64,000 nucleotides of DNA from an uncultured Prevotella sp. (GTDB lineage: Bacteria; Bacteroidota; Bacteroidia; Bacteroidales; Bacteroidaceae): positions 1 to 64,000 of the forward strand of contig CAMHTW010000015.1 of NCBI GenBank assembly GCA_946188165.1, read 5' to 3'. Position 1 is the first letter of the stretch. Each line of letters starts with the position of its first letter. The notes below the pieces were generated by a model. That model saw only the letters and a list, made by a program, of their open reading frames with translations. It ran no database searches and had not been told where the DNA came from. Positions 9,132-18,274 of this stretch are shown one piece after another. The position numbers and the translations under genes were made by a program.

Positions 9132-9794
9132 TTAGCAATCCTTGGCGGGGATGGCGGTGGTTCTTATGAATAGGGTATCATTCTCGGTCTGGATCTGTAT
9201 CCACTCGAAGTTGTTCAGCATCTCCACAACTTTCTCCAACGTATATTCCGGCTTCCATTGATAGAACAGGCGGAGACGGGGGGCATCTTCGTTTTGATAG
9301 ACCACCTTGACGTTATAGTAGGCTGAGAGTTCTTCGAAGATTTCTCCTAAAGGCACGTTGTCGTAGAGCTTGGGCTGTGGTGCCACTATCGTGTCAGGCT
9401 CAGCGAGTTGAGGACTGGAAGTTGAAGGTTGAGAGTTCTTGATGACTTTCGTTTCCTGTTCCTTTGGTGCGTTATAATGACTGGCGATGTGGATGGCTGC
9501 AAAAGCAATGCCTGAAAGCATGAGAATGCCCACAAACATAGCGGCGAACTTAAGGAGCGAATACTTATCGTTTCTCGTTTCTTGCTTTTCATCACTCAGT
9601 CGTTGCCATTCGGCATCAATCATGTCGTCAGTGACTTCCTGATCGGCACGGGTAGCGTCAATGGCACTCTGGGTCTTCGACATCAGCGTGTAGAGCTCAC
9701 GGCACTCTACATCGGCAAGTATCTCCTGCCACTCTTCTTCAGTATAATGCTGGGGCTGTTCCATCATCTGGAGCAATAGATCGGTCTTGTTCAT
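9132..9794 (-). CDS. FecR-like anti-sigma factor with DUF4974-like C-terminus
   Basis: Starts at MNKTDLLLQ; single TM; VPLGEIFEELSAYYNVKVVYQ. Confidence 0.75.
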   Translation of the reverse strand: MNKTDLLLQMMEQPQHYTEEEWQEILADVECRELYTLMSKTQSAIDATRADQEVTDDMIDAEWQRLSDEKQETRNDKYSLLKFAAMFVGILMLSGIAFAAIHIASHYNAPKEQETKVIKNSQPSTSSPQLAEPDTIVAPQPKLYDNVPLGEIFEELSAYYNVKVVYQNEDAPRLRLFYQWKPEYTLEKVVEMLNNFEWIQIQTENDTLFIRTTAIPAKDC

Positions 9795-9798
9795 ACGC

Positions 9799-10290
9799 TC
9801 ATTTGTTATTAAGATATGTACGTAATTGATGAAGCGCACGGCGCAGATGCTTATAGACAGTGGTTTCACTGACACCCAGGCGAATGGCAATCTCCTTAAA
9901 GGTTACTCCATCGCGGAAATGCTGCATAATGATGTCGCGGCAAACGGGTGGCTCTAATTGGTTGATACCCTTATATAGAGCTTTCAGTTCTTCTTCTAAC
10001 CGTTCCGTCGGTGTGATGGTCGTGTCGAGGTCAAGCAAGTAGAGGTGTTCCACCCGTTCCTGTATCTGTCGGCTACGAATCACGTTCAGACATCGGTTTC
10101 GTACGCTTGTAAGCAGATAGTGCTCGGCTGTCTCTTCCCGTAGGTCCTGAGACTCACGGAGTAGATGGGCAAAGATGTCGTGCACCACATCCTTGCTCTC
10201 AGCATCGTCGTGCAGAAGCATGGTGGCCAGCCGATACATCTGACGGTAATGCTGTCGGAACAGCTTTTCGAGTTTACTTTGATCTGTCAT
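9799..10290 (-). CDS. ECF RNA polymerase sigma-70 factor
   Basis: Sigma-70 region 2 and region 4 (VTFKEIAIRLGVSETTVYKHLRRAL). Confidence 0.9.
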   Translation of the reverse strand: MTDQSKLEKLFRQHYRQMYRLATMLLHDDAESKDVVHDIFAHLLRESQDLREETAEHYLLTSVRNRCLNVIRSRQIQERVEHLYLLDLDTTITPTERLEEELKALYKGINQLEPPVCRDIIMQHFRDGVTFKEIAIRLGVSETTVYKHLRRALHQLRTYLNNK

Positions 10291-10370
10291 ACACTCTTAA
10301 TACACACGAAAATCGATTTACTAAACCCCTGATGACAATTTTTTTTGTGCAAAGTTACGAAAAAGCCACG

Positions 10371-10428
10371 AAAAAAACCACGACATGACCGAAAAGCGGT
10401 CGTCGGGGGTGCAGGTCTTAAACTAGTT
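10371..10428 (-). ncRNA. Conserved hairpin element copy 3
   Basis: Stem changed relative to copies 1-2 but still able to pair; conserved AACTAGTTTAAGACCTGCAC. Confidence 0.55.
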
Positions 10429-10768
10429 AAAGAAAGTGGCGCTATAAATAAAACGACCCGCACATTTGAGCATCGTTCTTGCTTAGGCAAGCGGCCTAAG
10501 TCGAGCGGAGAGACTTCTTTTCTCGTTTAAGGGGTTGCACTTCATGTTATTTTATGTGAATTCTTTGACTGTCATCGAATTTTGTCACGACTCAATAAAG
10601 AAAATTAATTTTCTCTATTTTCGCTGCTCCAAAAATTGATTATTCGATTTTTATTTGTATCTTTGCAGCCGAAGGCAGCGAGTACGGGCTACGCCTCGGC
10701 AATTTAAGTGAACTTGATTGCACTCGGCTTGCACCGTCCTTGCCCCTGAGAACAAAAAAATTACGATT

Positions 10769-10945
10769 ATGAATCCAACAATAGATACATATCGGTTGAC
10801 AAGTATGGAGGAGCCTTCGGATGCAGTGCTTTCACAGCTAATGAAAGAGGCTGCCGAGGAGGCTAAACGTACAAATGAGGAGGCTACCACCCGTTTCTTT
10901 GAGCAGATGCGAGAGGATGCGCAGAAGATTTCAGCCACATGGTAA
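10769..10945 (+). CDS. Small protein, putative antitoxin of the zeta-type module
   Basis: MNPTIDTYRLTSMEEPSDAVLSQLMKEAAEEAK...; stop overlaps the next start (atggtaa). Confidence 0.6.
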   Translation: MNPTIDTYRLTSMEEPSDAVLSQLMKEAAEEAKRTNEEATTRFFEQMREDAQKISATW

Positions 10946-11538
10946 CCACTGATCACAAGCCCGTTCTTATTGTCATTGCCGGGCCAAATGGATCGGGCAA
11001 GACAACCATAACTACTCAAATATTGCATCATGAGTGGATGGAGAATGCCATATATATCAATCCAGACCAGATTGCCAACGATAAGTTCGGTGACTGGAAC
11101 TCTCACGAGGCCATCATGCAGTCTGTGAAGTATTGTGAGGCATTGCGTGAGGAGTGTCTGCGCGAAAAGAAGAGCCTGATCTTTGAGACAGTTCTTTCGG
11201 CTGACGATAAGATTGACTACATCCGTCGTGCCCATGAGGTGGGTTTTTTTATTCGTTTCTTCTTCGTAGCCACGAATCATCCCTCTATCAATGCTTCGCG
11301 TATTGCCAGACGGGTGATGAAAGGTGGTCACGATGTGCCTATCACCAAAGTTATTTCTCGCTACTACAAGTCCATCCTTAATTGCAAGCGAGTAAGCAGT
11401 CTTGTAGACCGAACTTATATTTATGACAACTCCGTTGATGATCAAGAGGCGCGTCTGCTTTTCCGCATGGTTGACGGTAAGGTGTTCAAACAATACGTTA
11501 AGGAATTGCCCAATTGGGTTCATACAATAATCCCTTAA
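10939..11538 (+). CDS. Zeta toxin-like P-loop kinase
   Basis: AGPNGSGKTT, YINPDQIA, FETVLS motifs. Confidence 0.88.
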   Translation: MVTTDHKPVLIVIAGPNGSGKTTITTQILHHEWMENAIYINPDQIANDKFGDWNSHEAIMQSVKYCEALREECLREKKSLIFETVLSADDKIDYIRRAHEVGFFIRFFFVATNHPSINASRIARRVMKGGHDVPITKVISRYYKSILNCKRVSSLVDRTYIYDNSVDDQEARLLFRMVDGKVFKQYVKELPNWVHTIIP

Positions 11539-11566
11539 TGAGTCCACTTTCTAAAGTGGACTCATT
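11537..11566. terminator. 14-bp-stem hairpin overlapping the zeta stop
   Basis: aatgagtccacttt-ct-aaagtggactcatt. Confidence 0.8.
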
Positions 11567-11725
11567 ATTAGAGTCTATTAATGACCATATTATTACTTTT
11601 ATATTGACTTTTTGTCTTCTTTGGCAAAGCGTCGCTCTACTTTTTTCCCGAATTTCTGTTCCATCGTCAGTGGTTGTTTGGCTGCAAAGTTACTAAATTT
11701 CCCACGAAAGCGTTCAGGGAATCAC

Positions 11726-11832
11726 GGGGTCGGTTCTCCTGGTCATTTTCAAGAGTCTGATTTCTCTATGCTTTATTACTTGTCTCATTCGCATTTCACT
11801 TAATTTGAAAAATGATCAGAAGAACCGACCCC
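11726..11832. repeat. ~107 bp element with ~25 bp terminal inverted repeats (MITE/REP-pair-like)
   Basis: ggggtcggttctcctggtcattttc ... gaaaaatgatcagaagaaccgacccc. Confidence 0.75.
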
Positions 11833-11882
11833 ATGATCCACCATGATCCAAGCCCATAAAGTTTCATTGTTGAGCTGTATCT

Positions 11883-12920
11883 TCAGGCATGAACAAGTTC
11901 GAGCAGGACTTCTATGAGACGGGGTAGGGCGTAGTTGTCGATGTCAGACTCTGGAATCCAGATGTAGTCGGAAGGTAGCGAAGGTTGCTCATCAGGCTCC
12001 CACAGATAGAAGTCGGCATAGAGGATGCGGTGGGTGAGGACGTGGCGGACGTTCTTACGAAGTAATTGACAGTTGGCAGTGGATAATGGATAATGATTCT
12101 GTGTAGCCCAATTGTCGACTGTCAATTGCCCCCCGTCAATAGACAGGGGTTCGTAGAGACCCTGCCAGATGTCGCCGGCTCCACGACGATGGATGGCGGT
12201 TTGGCCCTTATACCTTATATATATAAAAATAAGGTGGCGCTCACGAATCTTCAGGGTCTTCAACTTGACGGGCAGCTCCTGGATGCGGTTGGTGCGGAAG
12301 GCCTCGCAACTCTCCATGAGTGGGCAGTCATCACATTTGGGTGACTGGGGCGTACACTGGATGGCACCAAAGTCCATGATGGCCTGGTTGTATAGACCAG
12401 CCCCCATTCCCTCCCTGTTAAGGGCGGGGAGTAATTGCTCTTGGGCGAGGGTGGCAAACAGCTTCTTGCCCTCGGTGGTGTTGATGGGCGTGTCGATGCC
12501 GAAGTAGCGTGAGAGGACACGATAGACGTTGCCATCGACGACGGCTACAGGCAGGTTGAAGGCTATGGAACCAATGGCTGCTGCGGTGTAGTCGCCCACA
12601 CCCTTCAGCTTTTTGATGTCTTCAATGGTGTTGGGAAAGCTACCACGGGCAACAATCTGGCGGGCTGCATAGTGCAGGTTGCGGGCCCGGCTATAATAGC
12701 CCAGTCCCTGCCATTCGCGCAGCACCTCGTCTTCCGTAGCAGCAGCGAGTGCTTCGACCGTGGGCCATCGGCGCATAAAGCGTTCCCAGTATTCCCAGCC
12801 TTGCTTGACTTGCGTCTGCTGAAGGATGATTTCAGAGAGCCAAATGGCATACGGGTCGCGTGTCTGCCGCCAAGGCAGGTCGCGTCCGTTCTCCTGAAAC
12901 CACTGTAATAATATCCACAT
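11883..12920 (-). CDS. mutY: A/G-specific adenine glycosylase
   Basis: HhH-GPD, LQQTQVKQGWEYW, 4Fe-4S cysteines C-X6-C-X2-C-X5-C; two apparent repeat insertions. Confidence 0.93.
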   Translation of the reverse strand: MWILLQWFQENGRDLPWRQTRDPYAIWLSEIILQQTQVKQGWEYWERFMRRWPTVEALAAATEDEVLREWQGLGYYSRARNLHYAARQIVARGSFPNTIEDIKKLKGVGDYTAAAIGSIAFNLPVAVVDGNVYRVLSRYFGIDTPINTTEGKKLFATLAQEQLLPALNREGMGAGLYNQAIMDFGAIQCTPQSPKCDDCPLMESCEAFRTNRIQELPVKLKTLKIRERHLIFIYIRYKGQTAIHRRGAGDIWQGLYEPLSIDGGQLTVDNWATQNHYPLSTANCQLLRKNVRHVLTHRILYADFYLWEPDEQPSLPSDYIWIPESDIDNYALPRLIEVLLELVHA

Positions 12921-12955
12921 ACCCACCCCTAGACCCCTCCCGAACGGGAGGGAAG
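12921..12955. repeat. GEG palindrome copy 3
   Basis: acccacccctagacccctcccgaacgggagggaagt. Confidence 0.85.
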
Positions 12956-12961
12956 TCACTT

Positions 12962-13080
12962 TTTACTTCTTACTTCTGACATTAACCATGAACCATGAAC
13001 CCTTAACCCTTAACCCTTAACCATGAACCCTTAACCATGAACCATGAACCCTTAACCCTTAACCATGAACCATGAACCAT
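12962..13080. repeat. Phrase-like repeat (aaccatgaacccttaaccc)
   Basis: Direct reading. Confidence 0.9.
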
Positions 13081-13083
13081 TGA

Positions 13084-14313
13084 TTAGAGTTTTCCTTGAT
13101 CGCCTAAGTACGAATCCTTGAATCCAAGGAAGTAGAGTACGCCATCCAGTCCGATGGTGTTGATGCTCTGTTCGGCATTGGCCACCACACGGGGCTTGGC
13201 ATGGAAGGCGATGCCCAGGCCGGCCTCACTGATCATAGGCAGGTCGTTGGCACCGTCACCCACAGCAATGGTCTGGGCCAGATTAACCTTCTCGACCTGA
13301 GCAATCAGCTTTAGCAGCTCAGCCTTACGGTGCCCGTCGACAATCTCGCCTACATAACGGCCTGTCAACTTGCCGTCCTCGCCAATTTCCAGTTCGTTGG
13401 CATATACGTAGTCGATGCCATAGCGGCGCTGCAGGTATTCGCCAAAGTAAGTGAATCCACCGCTGAGGATGGCAATCTTATAGCCACACGTCTTGAGGAT
13501 ATTCATCAGACGGTCCACACCCTCGGTGATAGGCAGATGCTCGGCAATGTCCTGCATGACGCTGACGTCGAGACCCTTTAGCAGGGCGACGCGGCGGGTA
13601 AAGCTTTCCTTGAAGTCTATCTCGCCACGCATGGCACTCTCCGTAATGGCACGTACCTCGGCACCCACGCCATTACGCTCAGCCAGCTCGTCGATGCACT
13701 CTGTCTGGATAAGTGTCGAGTCCATGTCGAAACAGATGAGTCGACGCATGCGGCGGAACATGTCATCCTTCTGGAACGAGAAGTCTATCTCCATCTGTTG
13801 CGACAACTTCATGAGCTTCGACTGCATCTCCTGCCGGTTGATGGGCTCGCCACGCAGCGAGAACTGGATGCAGGCACGCGTGTGCTTGTCCAGTTGTTTG
13901 ATGCTCTTACGACCCGTCAGTCGCAAAATAGAGTCGATGTTCAGTCCCTGGTCTGCCAGAATCTGCGTGGCAGCCTGAATCTGTCGTGCCTCCAACTGAC
14001 GGCCCAGCACCATGAGTATGTAGCGGTTCTTACCCTGATGGCCCACCCAGTCCTCGTACTCATCGTCGCTGATGGGCGCGAACCCAATGTTAACCCCCAG
14101 CTCGGTAGCCTTGAACAAAAGTTCCTTCATGGCCAGTCCAGACTTCATTTCGTCCATACGTATCAAGATGCCCAGAGATAGGGTGCTATGGATGTCTGCC
14201 TGACCGATGTCCAGGACTTTAGCGTCATACTTAGCCAGAATGCCCATGACGGCTGCTGTCAGTCCAGGACGGTCTTGTCCTGTGATGCGAACTAAAATCT
14301 GCTCCTCTTTCAT
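13084..14313 (-). CDS. serB: Phosphoserine phosphatase with N-terminal ACT domains
   Basis: CFDMDSTLIQTECIDELA HAD motif; VGDGANDLPM. Confidence 0.95.
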   Translation of the reverse strand: MKEEQILVRITGQDRPGLTAAVMGILAKYDAKVLDIGQADIHSTLSLGILIRMDEMKSGLAMKELLFKATELGVNIGFAPISDDEYEDWVGHQGKNRYILMVLGRQLEARQIQAATQILADQGLNIDSILRLTGRKSIKQLDKHTRACIQFSLRGEPINRQEMQSKLMKLSQQMEIDFSFQKDDMFRRMRRLICFDMDSTLIQTECIDELAERNGVGAEVRAITESAMRGEIDFKESFTRRVALLKGLDVSVMQDIAEHLPITEGVDRLMNILKTCGYKIAILSGGFTYFGEYLQRRYGIDYVYANELEIGEDGKLTGRYVGEIVDGHRKAELLKLIAQVEKVNLAQTIAVGDGANDLPMISEAGLGIAFHAKPRVVANAEQSINTIGLDGVLYFLGFKDSYLGDQGKL

Positions 14314-14331
14314 AATTCATTTTGTTTGTTT

Positions 14332-14423
14332 ACCGCAGATTGCGCAGATTTTACAGATTTTTCTGACCTAAGGTGCTGTGGTGTGGCGCAGCTATAATCT
14401 GTGTAATCTGCGGAATCTGTGGT
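14332..14423 (+). repeat. GCAGATT inverted-repeat element copy 1
   Basis: accgcagattgcgcagattttacag ... gtggcgcagctataatctgtgtaatctgcggaatctgtggt; copy 2 at 37867-37956. Confidence 0.85.
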
Positions 14424-14425
14424 TA

Positions 14426-16627
14426 TCATTTCAAGTAGTCTTCAAAATACTGGGTGATACGTTCGTGCAGATGAACACTGGCATGTCCGCGCATGTTGTG
14501 CTCCTCGCCTGGATAGGCAAAGAAGTCGGGTTGCGTGCCAGCCTTGATACAGGCATCGAGGAACGACAGACAGTGTTGCGGTACAACGGTGTTGTCGTTA
14601 TAGCCCGTAATAATCTGCAGCTTACCCTTCAAGTTGCCTGCTTTGTTGATGAGGCTGGACTTCTCGTACCCCTCAGGATTCTGCTGCGGCGTGTCCATAT
14701 AGCGTTCGCCATACATCACCTCGTACCATTTCCAGTCGATGACAGGGCCACCGGCCACGCCCACCTTGAAGACGTCGGGATAGTTCAGCATGAGCGAGAT
14801 AGTCATGAAACCGCCAAACGACCACCCGTGGACACCCAGGCGATTCATGTCAACATACGGCAGGCTCTTCAGGTATTCCACGCCCTTCATCTGGTCCTGC
14901 ATCTCAATCTGTCCCAGTTGGCGGAAGGTAGCCTGTTCGAAGTCACGTCCACGATATTCAGAGCCACGATTGTCGAGGATGAACAGCACATAGCCCTTCT
15001 GTGCCATGTAGGTCTCCCACGTACGACTGTACCAGTGCCAGCCAGCCTCCACATTGTGAGCATGCGGACCGCCATACACATAGATAACGGTAGGATATTT
15101 CTTCTGTGGGTTGAAGTCGTGTGGCTTCACCATGCGGTAGTATAGATCTGTTACCCCGTCGGCAGCCTTGATGGAGCCACACTCGAAGATGGGTTGTTCG
15201 TAATCCTTCCATGGGTCGGAGGCGGTCAGGAGGCGCATGGCTTTCCCTGCGGAAGAACCACCGGACACAGCGACCACGTTGATGTTGCGGGGCTCGGTGG
15301 GAGCTGAGTGACGGTCAATGACGTAGTTGCCTGACGCCGACAGCGTGCCATGATGTACACCGTCAGCCACGGTCAACTGCGTCATCTTGCCATTGCTGAC
15401 GTTGACGCTATACAGTTGGCGATGCAGCGGGTGATACTTGTTGGCCTCAATGATGATGCCCTTTTGTTTGGTGTTGAAACCCAAAACGTCCTGAACGACC
15501 CATGCGCCACTGGTGAGCTGACTCAACAGCTTCCCATCCTTATTATATAAATAGAGGTGGTTGTAGCCGTCGCGCTGGCTCTGCATGATGAACTTGCTGC
15601 TGTCCCAAGGCAGGAACTGGATGGGGTTCATCGGCTCCACGTATTTGTCGCTGGTTTCGCGATACAGTTCAGCAATGCGTTCGCCCGTCGTGGCGTCGTA
15701 CGACACCAGACGGCAGTCGTTCTGGTCGCGATTCAGCTCGAACATGTAGATGGTCTTGGCATCAGGACTCCACGCGATGTTGGTGAAGTAGATGGGCTTT
15801 GTGTCGGTGACAAAATCGCCGGTCACACTGCCATTGGGCGTCTTGAGATAGACGGTCTTGCCGGTGGCTAAGTCATAGACGCCTACTGTTACTACGTGGG
15901 CGTTCATGCCAGCCATCGGGTACTTATCGGGCTCATGTGTAGCCTCGCGAGGAAATATATCGACCTGCGGATAGTCGGTTACCATGCTTTGGTCCATGCG
16001 GTAGAATGCCAAACGCTGTCCGTCAGGACTCCAGAACGTACCTTTCTCGATGCCGAACTCGTTGCGGTGTACGCTCTGTCCATAGACAATCTCGCGACTG
16101 CCGTCGGTGCTCAGCTGGTGCTTTTTGCCTTCACCGTCAACCACAAACAACTGATGGTCCTCTACGTAAGCCGTTGCGCGTGACGTCTTGTTCCAATCGT
16201 TGGCCGTCTGCCCTGAGATACTGTCTTGCCAGACAATCTCATGCTTCTTGAAGTCCAGCAACAGGAACGACTTCTTGTTGCCCAAAGCCACCAGCGGCTG
16301 GTCAGGGTAGGGGAACGTGGCATTCATCAAATGACGCACGTAGCGATTGGCCTCTTCGTCGCTATTAGCCCATTTATTAACCTCGTCGAGGGTAAAGAGC
16401 CGTGTCTCTTTGCCAGTTTTCTTGTCTATAAGATAGCATTCGTCCACATCTGTTCTGATGAGTTCGTCGCCCCACCATGTCAGCCATTTGTTCTCTGGCT
16501 GCAAGTTACGGTAGTTGCTGCCGCCAAAGTTCAGATCCTCAAGGGAGAAAATCTTTTGGGCTACCATAGGGAGTGCTAATGTGACTAATGCTATGATGAG
16601 TAGGTATTTAATCTTCGTCATCATCAT
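14426..16627 (-). CDS. S9 family dipeptidyl-peptidase IV-like peptidase
   Basis: DPP-IV N-terminal propeller; GWSFGGFM catalytic serine; GEEHNMRGHASVHLHERI. Confidence 0.93.
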   Translation of the reverse strand: MMMTKIKYLLIIALVTLALPMVAQKIFSLEDLNFGGSNYRNLQPENKWLTWWGDELIRTDVDECYLIDKKTGKETRLFTLDEVNKWANSDEEANRYVRHLMNATFPYPDQPLVALGNKKSFLLLDFKKHEIVWQDSISGQTANDWNKTSRATAYVEDHQLFVVDGEGKKHQLSTDGSREIVYGQSVHRNEFGIEKGTFWSPDGQRLAFYRMDQSMVTDYPQVDIFPREATHEPDKYPMAGMNAHVVTVGVYDLATGKTVYLKTPNGSVTGDFVTDTKPIYFTNIAWSPDAKTIYMFELNRDQNDCRLVSYDATTGERIAELYRETSDKYVEPMNPIQFLPWDSSKFIMQSQRDGYNHLYLYNKDGKLLSQLTSGAWVVQDVLGFNTKQKGIIIEANKYHPLHRQLYSVNVSNGKMTQLTVADGVHHGTLSASGNYVIDRHSAPTEPRNINVVAVSGGSSAGKAMRLLTASDPWKDYEQPIFECGSIKAADGVTDLYYRMVKPHDFNPQKKYPTVIYVYGGPHAHNVEAGWHWYSRTWETYMAQKGYVLFILDNRGSEYRGRDFEQATFRQLGQIEMQDQMKGVEYLKSLPYVDMNRLGVHGWSFGGFMTISLMLNYPDVFKVGVAGGPVIDWKWYEVMYGERYMDTPQQNPEGYEKSSLINKAGNLKGKLQIITGYNDNTVVPQHCLSFLDACIKAGTQPDFFAYPGEEHNMRGHASVHLHERITQYFEDYLK

Positions 16628-18107
16628 TGAAACGTCGGTTGTTCTTTTTAAAGGACTTCTTGAAATCTCTGGACCCTCTAGGATTTCTAGAATCTCTAGA
16701 ATCTCTAGAATATCTAGACTCTCTAGAATATCTAGACTCTCTAGAACCTCTAGAGCCTCTCGAATCGCCAGAATCTCTGGAGTCGCGGGCTTTCTTAGAT
16801 TCTTTCTTCTCTAACGAGCGGAATTTGAACGAACGGATGTCAGCCTCGGCATTCTCCTGCTCCTCGTCCAGCCGCTTCTTGAATTCGCGGTTTTGTTTGA
16901 AGCGGCGCTTCTCGGCCATCTGACGCTTTTCCTCTTCGGTCTTGACAACGCCACCCTCCTCACGGAATTCACGCATCTTACCGTCAAACAGCTGGTATTT
17001 GCGGAACTCGCACTCCAACGAGCCGTTGAAGACGGGAATCTTGATGCTGGGCTTCAAGCCTATCTGGGCGAAGCATTCCTCGCGATAGGACAGAATCCAT
17101 GCCTCGTTGCCGGTGAACTGATGCTTCAGTCGTTCGCCAATCATCTTATAGGTGCCCAGCAGGTCATTGGTCGATATGCGCTCGCCGTATGGCGGATTGG
17201 TCACCAGAATGCTCTTGTTCTTAGGCTGCATGAAGTTCTTGAAGTCTTGCTCTTCAACGGTGATGTCGTTGGAGAGACCAGCGGCCTTGACGTTCAGACG
17301 GGCGGTGTTGACAGCCTTGATGTCCACGTCGTAACCGTAGATGTGGTGGTTGAACTCGCGCTCCTGGGAATCGTCATTGTAAATCTTGTCGAACAACTCC
17401 GCATCGAAGTCAGGCCACTTCTCGAAGGCATATTCCTTGCGGAACAGACCGGGTGCCATGTTGCGGGCAATCAGTGCAGCCTCGATGAGCAGTGTGCCAG
17501 AGCCGCACATGGGGTCGATGAAGTCTGTCTCGCCATGCCAGCCCGTCATCAGGATCATGCCTGCTGCCAACACCTCGTTGAGTGGTGCCTCGACAGACTC
17601 CTGACGGTAGCCGCGACGATGCAGCGAGTCGCCACTGGAGTCAAGACACAGCGTACATTGGTCTTCGGCAATGTGGATGTGCAGACGGATATCAGGATTG
17701 GAGATGCTGATGTTTGGACGCTGTCCGGTCTTCTCGCGGAATTGGTCAACGATGGCATCCTTTACCTTGTAGGCTACAAACTTAGAATGGCGGAATTCCT
17801 CAGAGAAAACGACAGAGTCGACAGCAAAGGTCTTGTCGATTCCGATATATTCGCTCCAGTCAAGATCCTTAACGCCCTCATAGACATCATCAGCCGACAA
17901 TGCCTTAAAATGCTTGATGGGTTTCAGGATGCGGATGGCAGTGTGCAGTTGGAAATTGGCGCGATACAATAGTTCTTTATCGCCCTTAAACGATACCATA
18001 CGACGACCTATCTGCACGTCGTTTGCGCCCAACTGCGTCAGTTCTTTCGCCAAGACAGGCTCTAAGCCCATAAAGGTCTTAGCGATGATTTCAAATTGCT
18101 GTGTCAT
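16608..18107 (-). CDS. THUMP-domain class I SAM RNA methyltransferase (RlmL-like) with SR-repeat C-terminal tail
   Basis: DPMCGSGTLLIEA, NPPYGERI; tail DSRGSRGSRESRYSRESRYSRDSRD. Confidence 0.9.
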   Translation of the reverse strand: MTQQFEIIAKTFMGLEPVLAKELTQLGANDVQIGRRMVSFKGDKELLYRANFQLHTAIRILKPIKHFKALSADDVYEGVKDLDWSEYIGIDKTFAVDSVVFSEEFRHSKFVAYKVKDAIVDQFREKTGQRPNISISNPDIRLHIHIAEDQCTLCLDSSGDSLHRRGYRQESVEAPLNEVLAAGMILMTGWHGETDFIDPMCGSGTLLIEAALIARNMAPGLFRKEYAFEKWPDFDAELFDKIYNDDSQEREFNHHIYGYDVDIKAVNTARLNVKAAGLSNDITVEEQDFKNFMQPKNKSILVTNPPYGERISTNDLLGTYKMIGERLKHQFTGNEAWILSYREECFAQIGLKPSIKIPVFNGSLECEFRKYQLFDGKMREFREEGGVVKTEEEKRQMAEKRRFKQNREFKKRLDEEQENAEADIRSFKFRSLEKKESKKARDSRDSGDSRGSRGSRESRYSRESRYSRDSRDSRNPRGSRDFKKSFKKNNRRFNDDDED

Positions 18108-18146
18108 TATGTGTACGTACTAATATATGGTGCAAAGGTACATAAA

Positions 18147-18206
18147 AAAGTGAAAAGTGAAAAGTGAAAAGTGAAAAATTTGCTGCCGCATGATGTGAAA
18201 AGTGAA
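18147..18206. repeat. Phrase-like repeat (aaaagtgaaaagtg)
   Basis: Direct reading. Confidence 0.9.
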
Positions 18207-18274
18207 AAAAAATGCTGATTTCTTTCTTTTTCCATTTTTTTTGCTTAATTTTGCGCCAACTTTTCCTCAAAGGC

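Noticed and set aside
10651-11547. 298-aa minus-strand ORF
   Set aside because: Antisense to the zeta-type toxin, which has clear motifs.
11537-11566. Insertion-element end
   Set aside because: Single strong hairpin at a stop codon; an intrinsic terminator is the simpler explanation.
16893-17972. 359-aa plus-strand ORF
   Set aside because: Antisense to the RNA methyltransferase.
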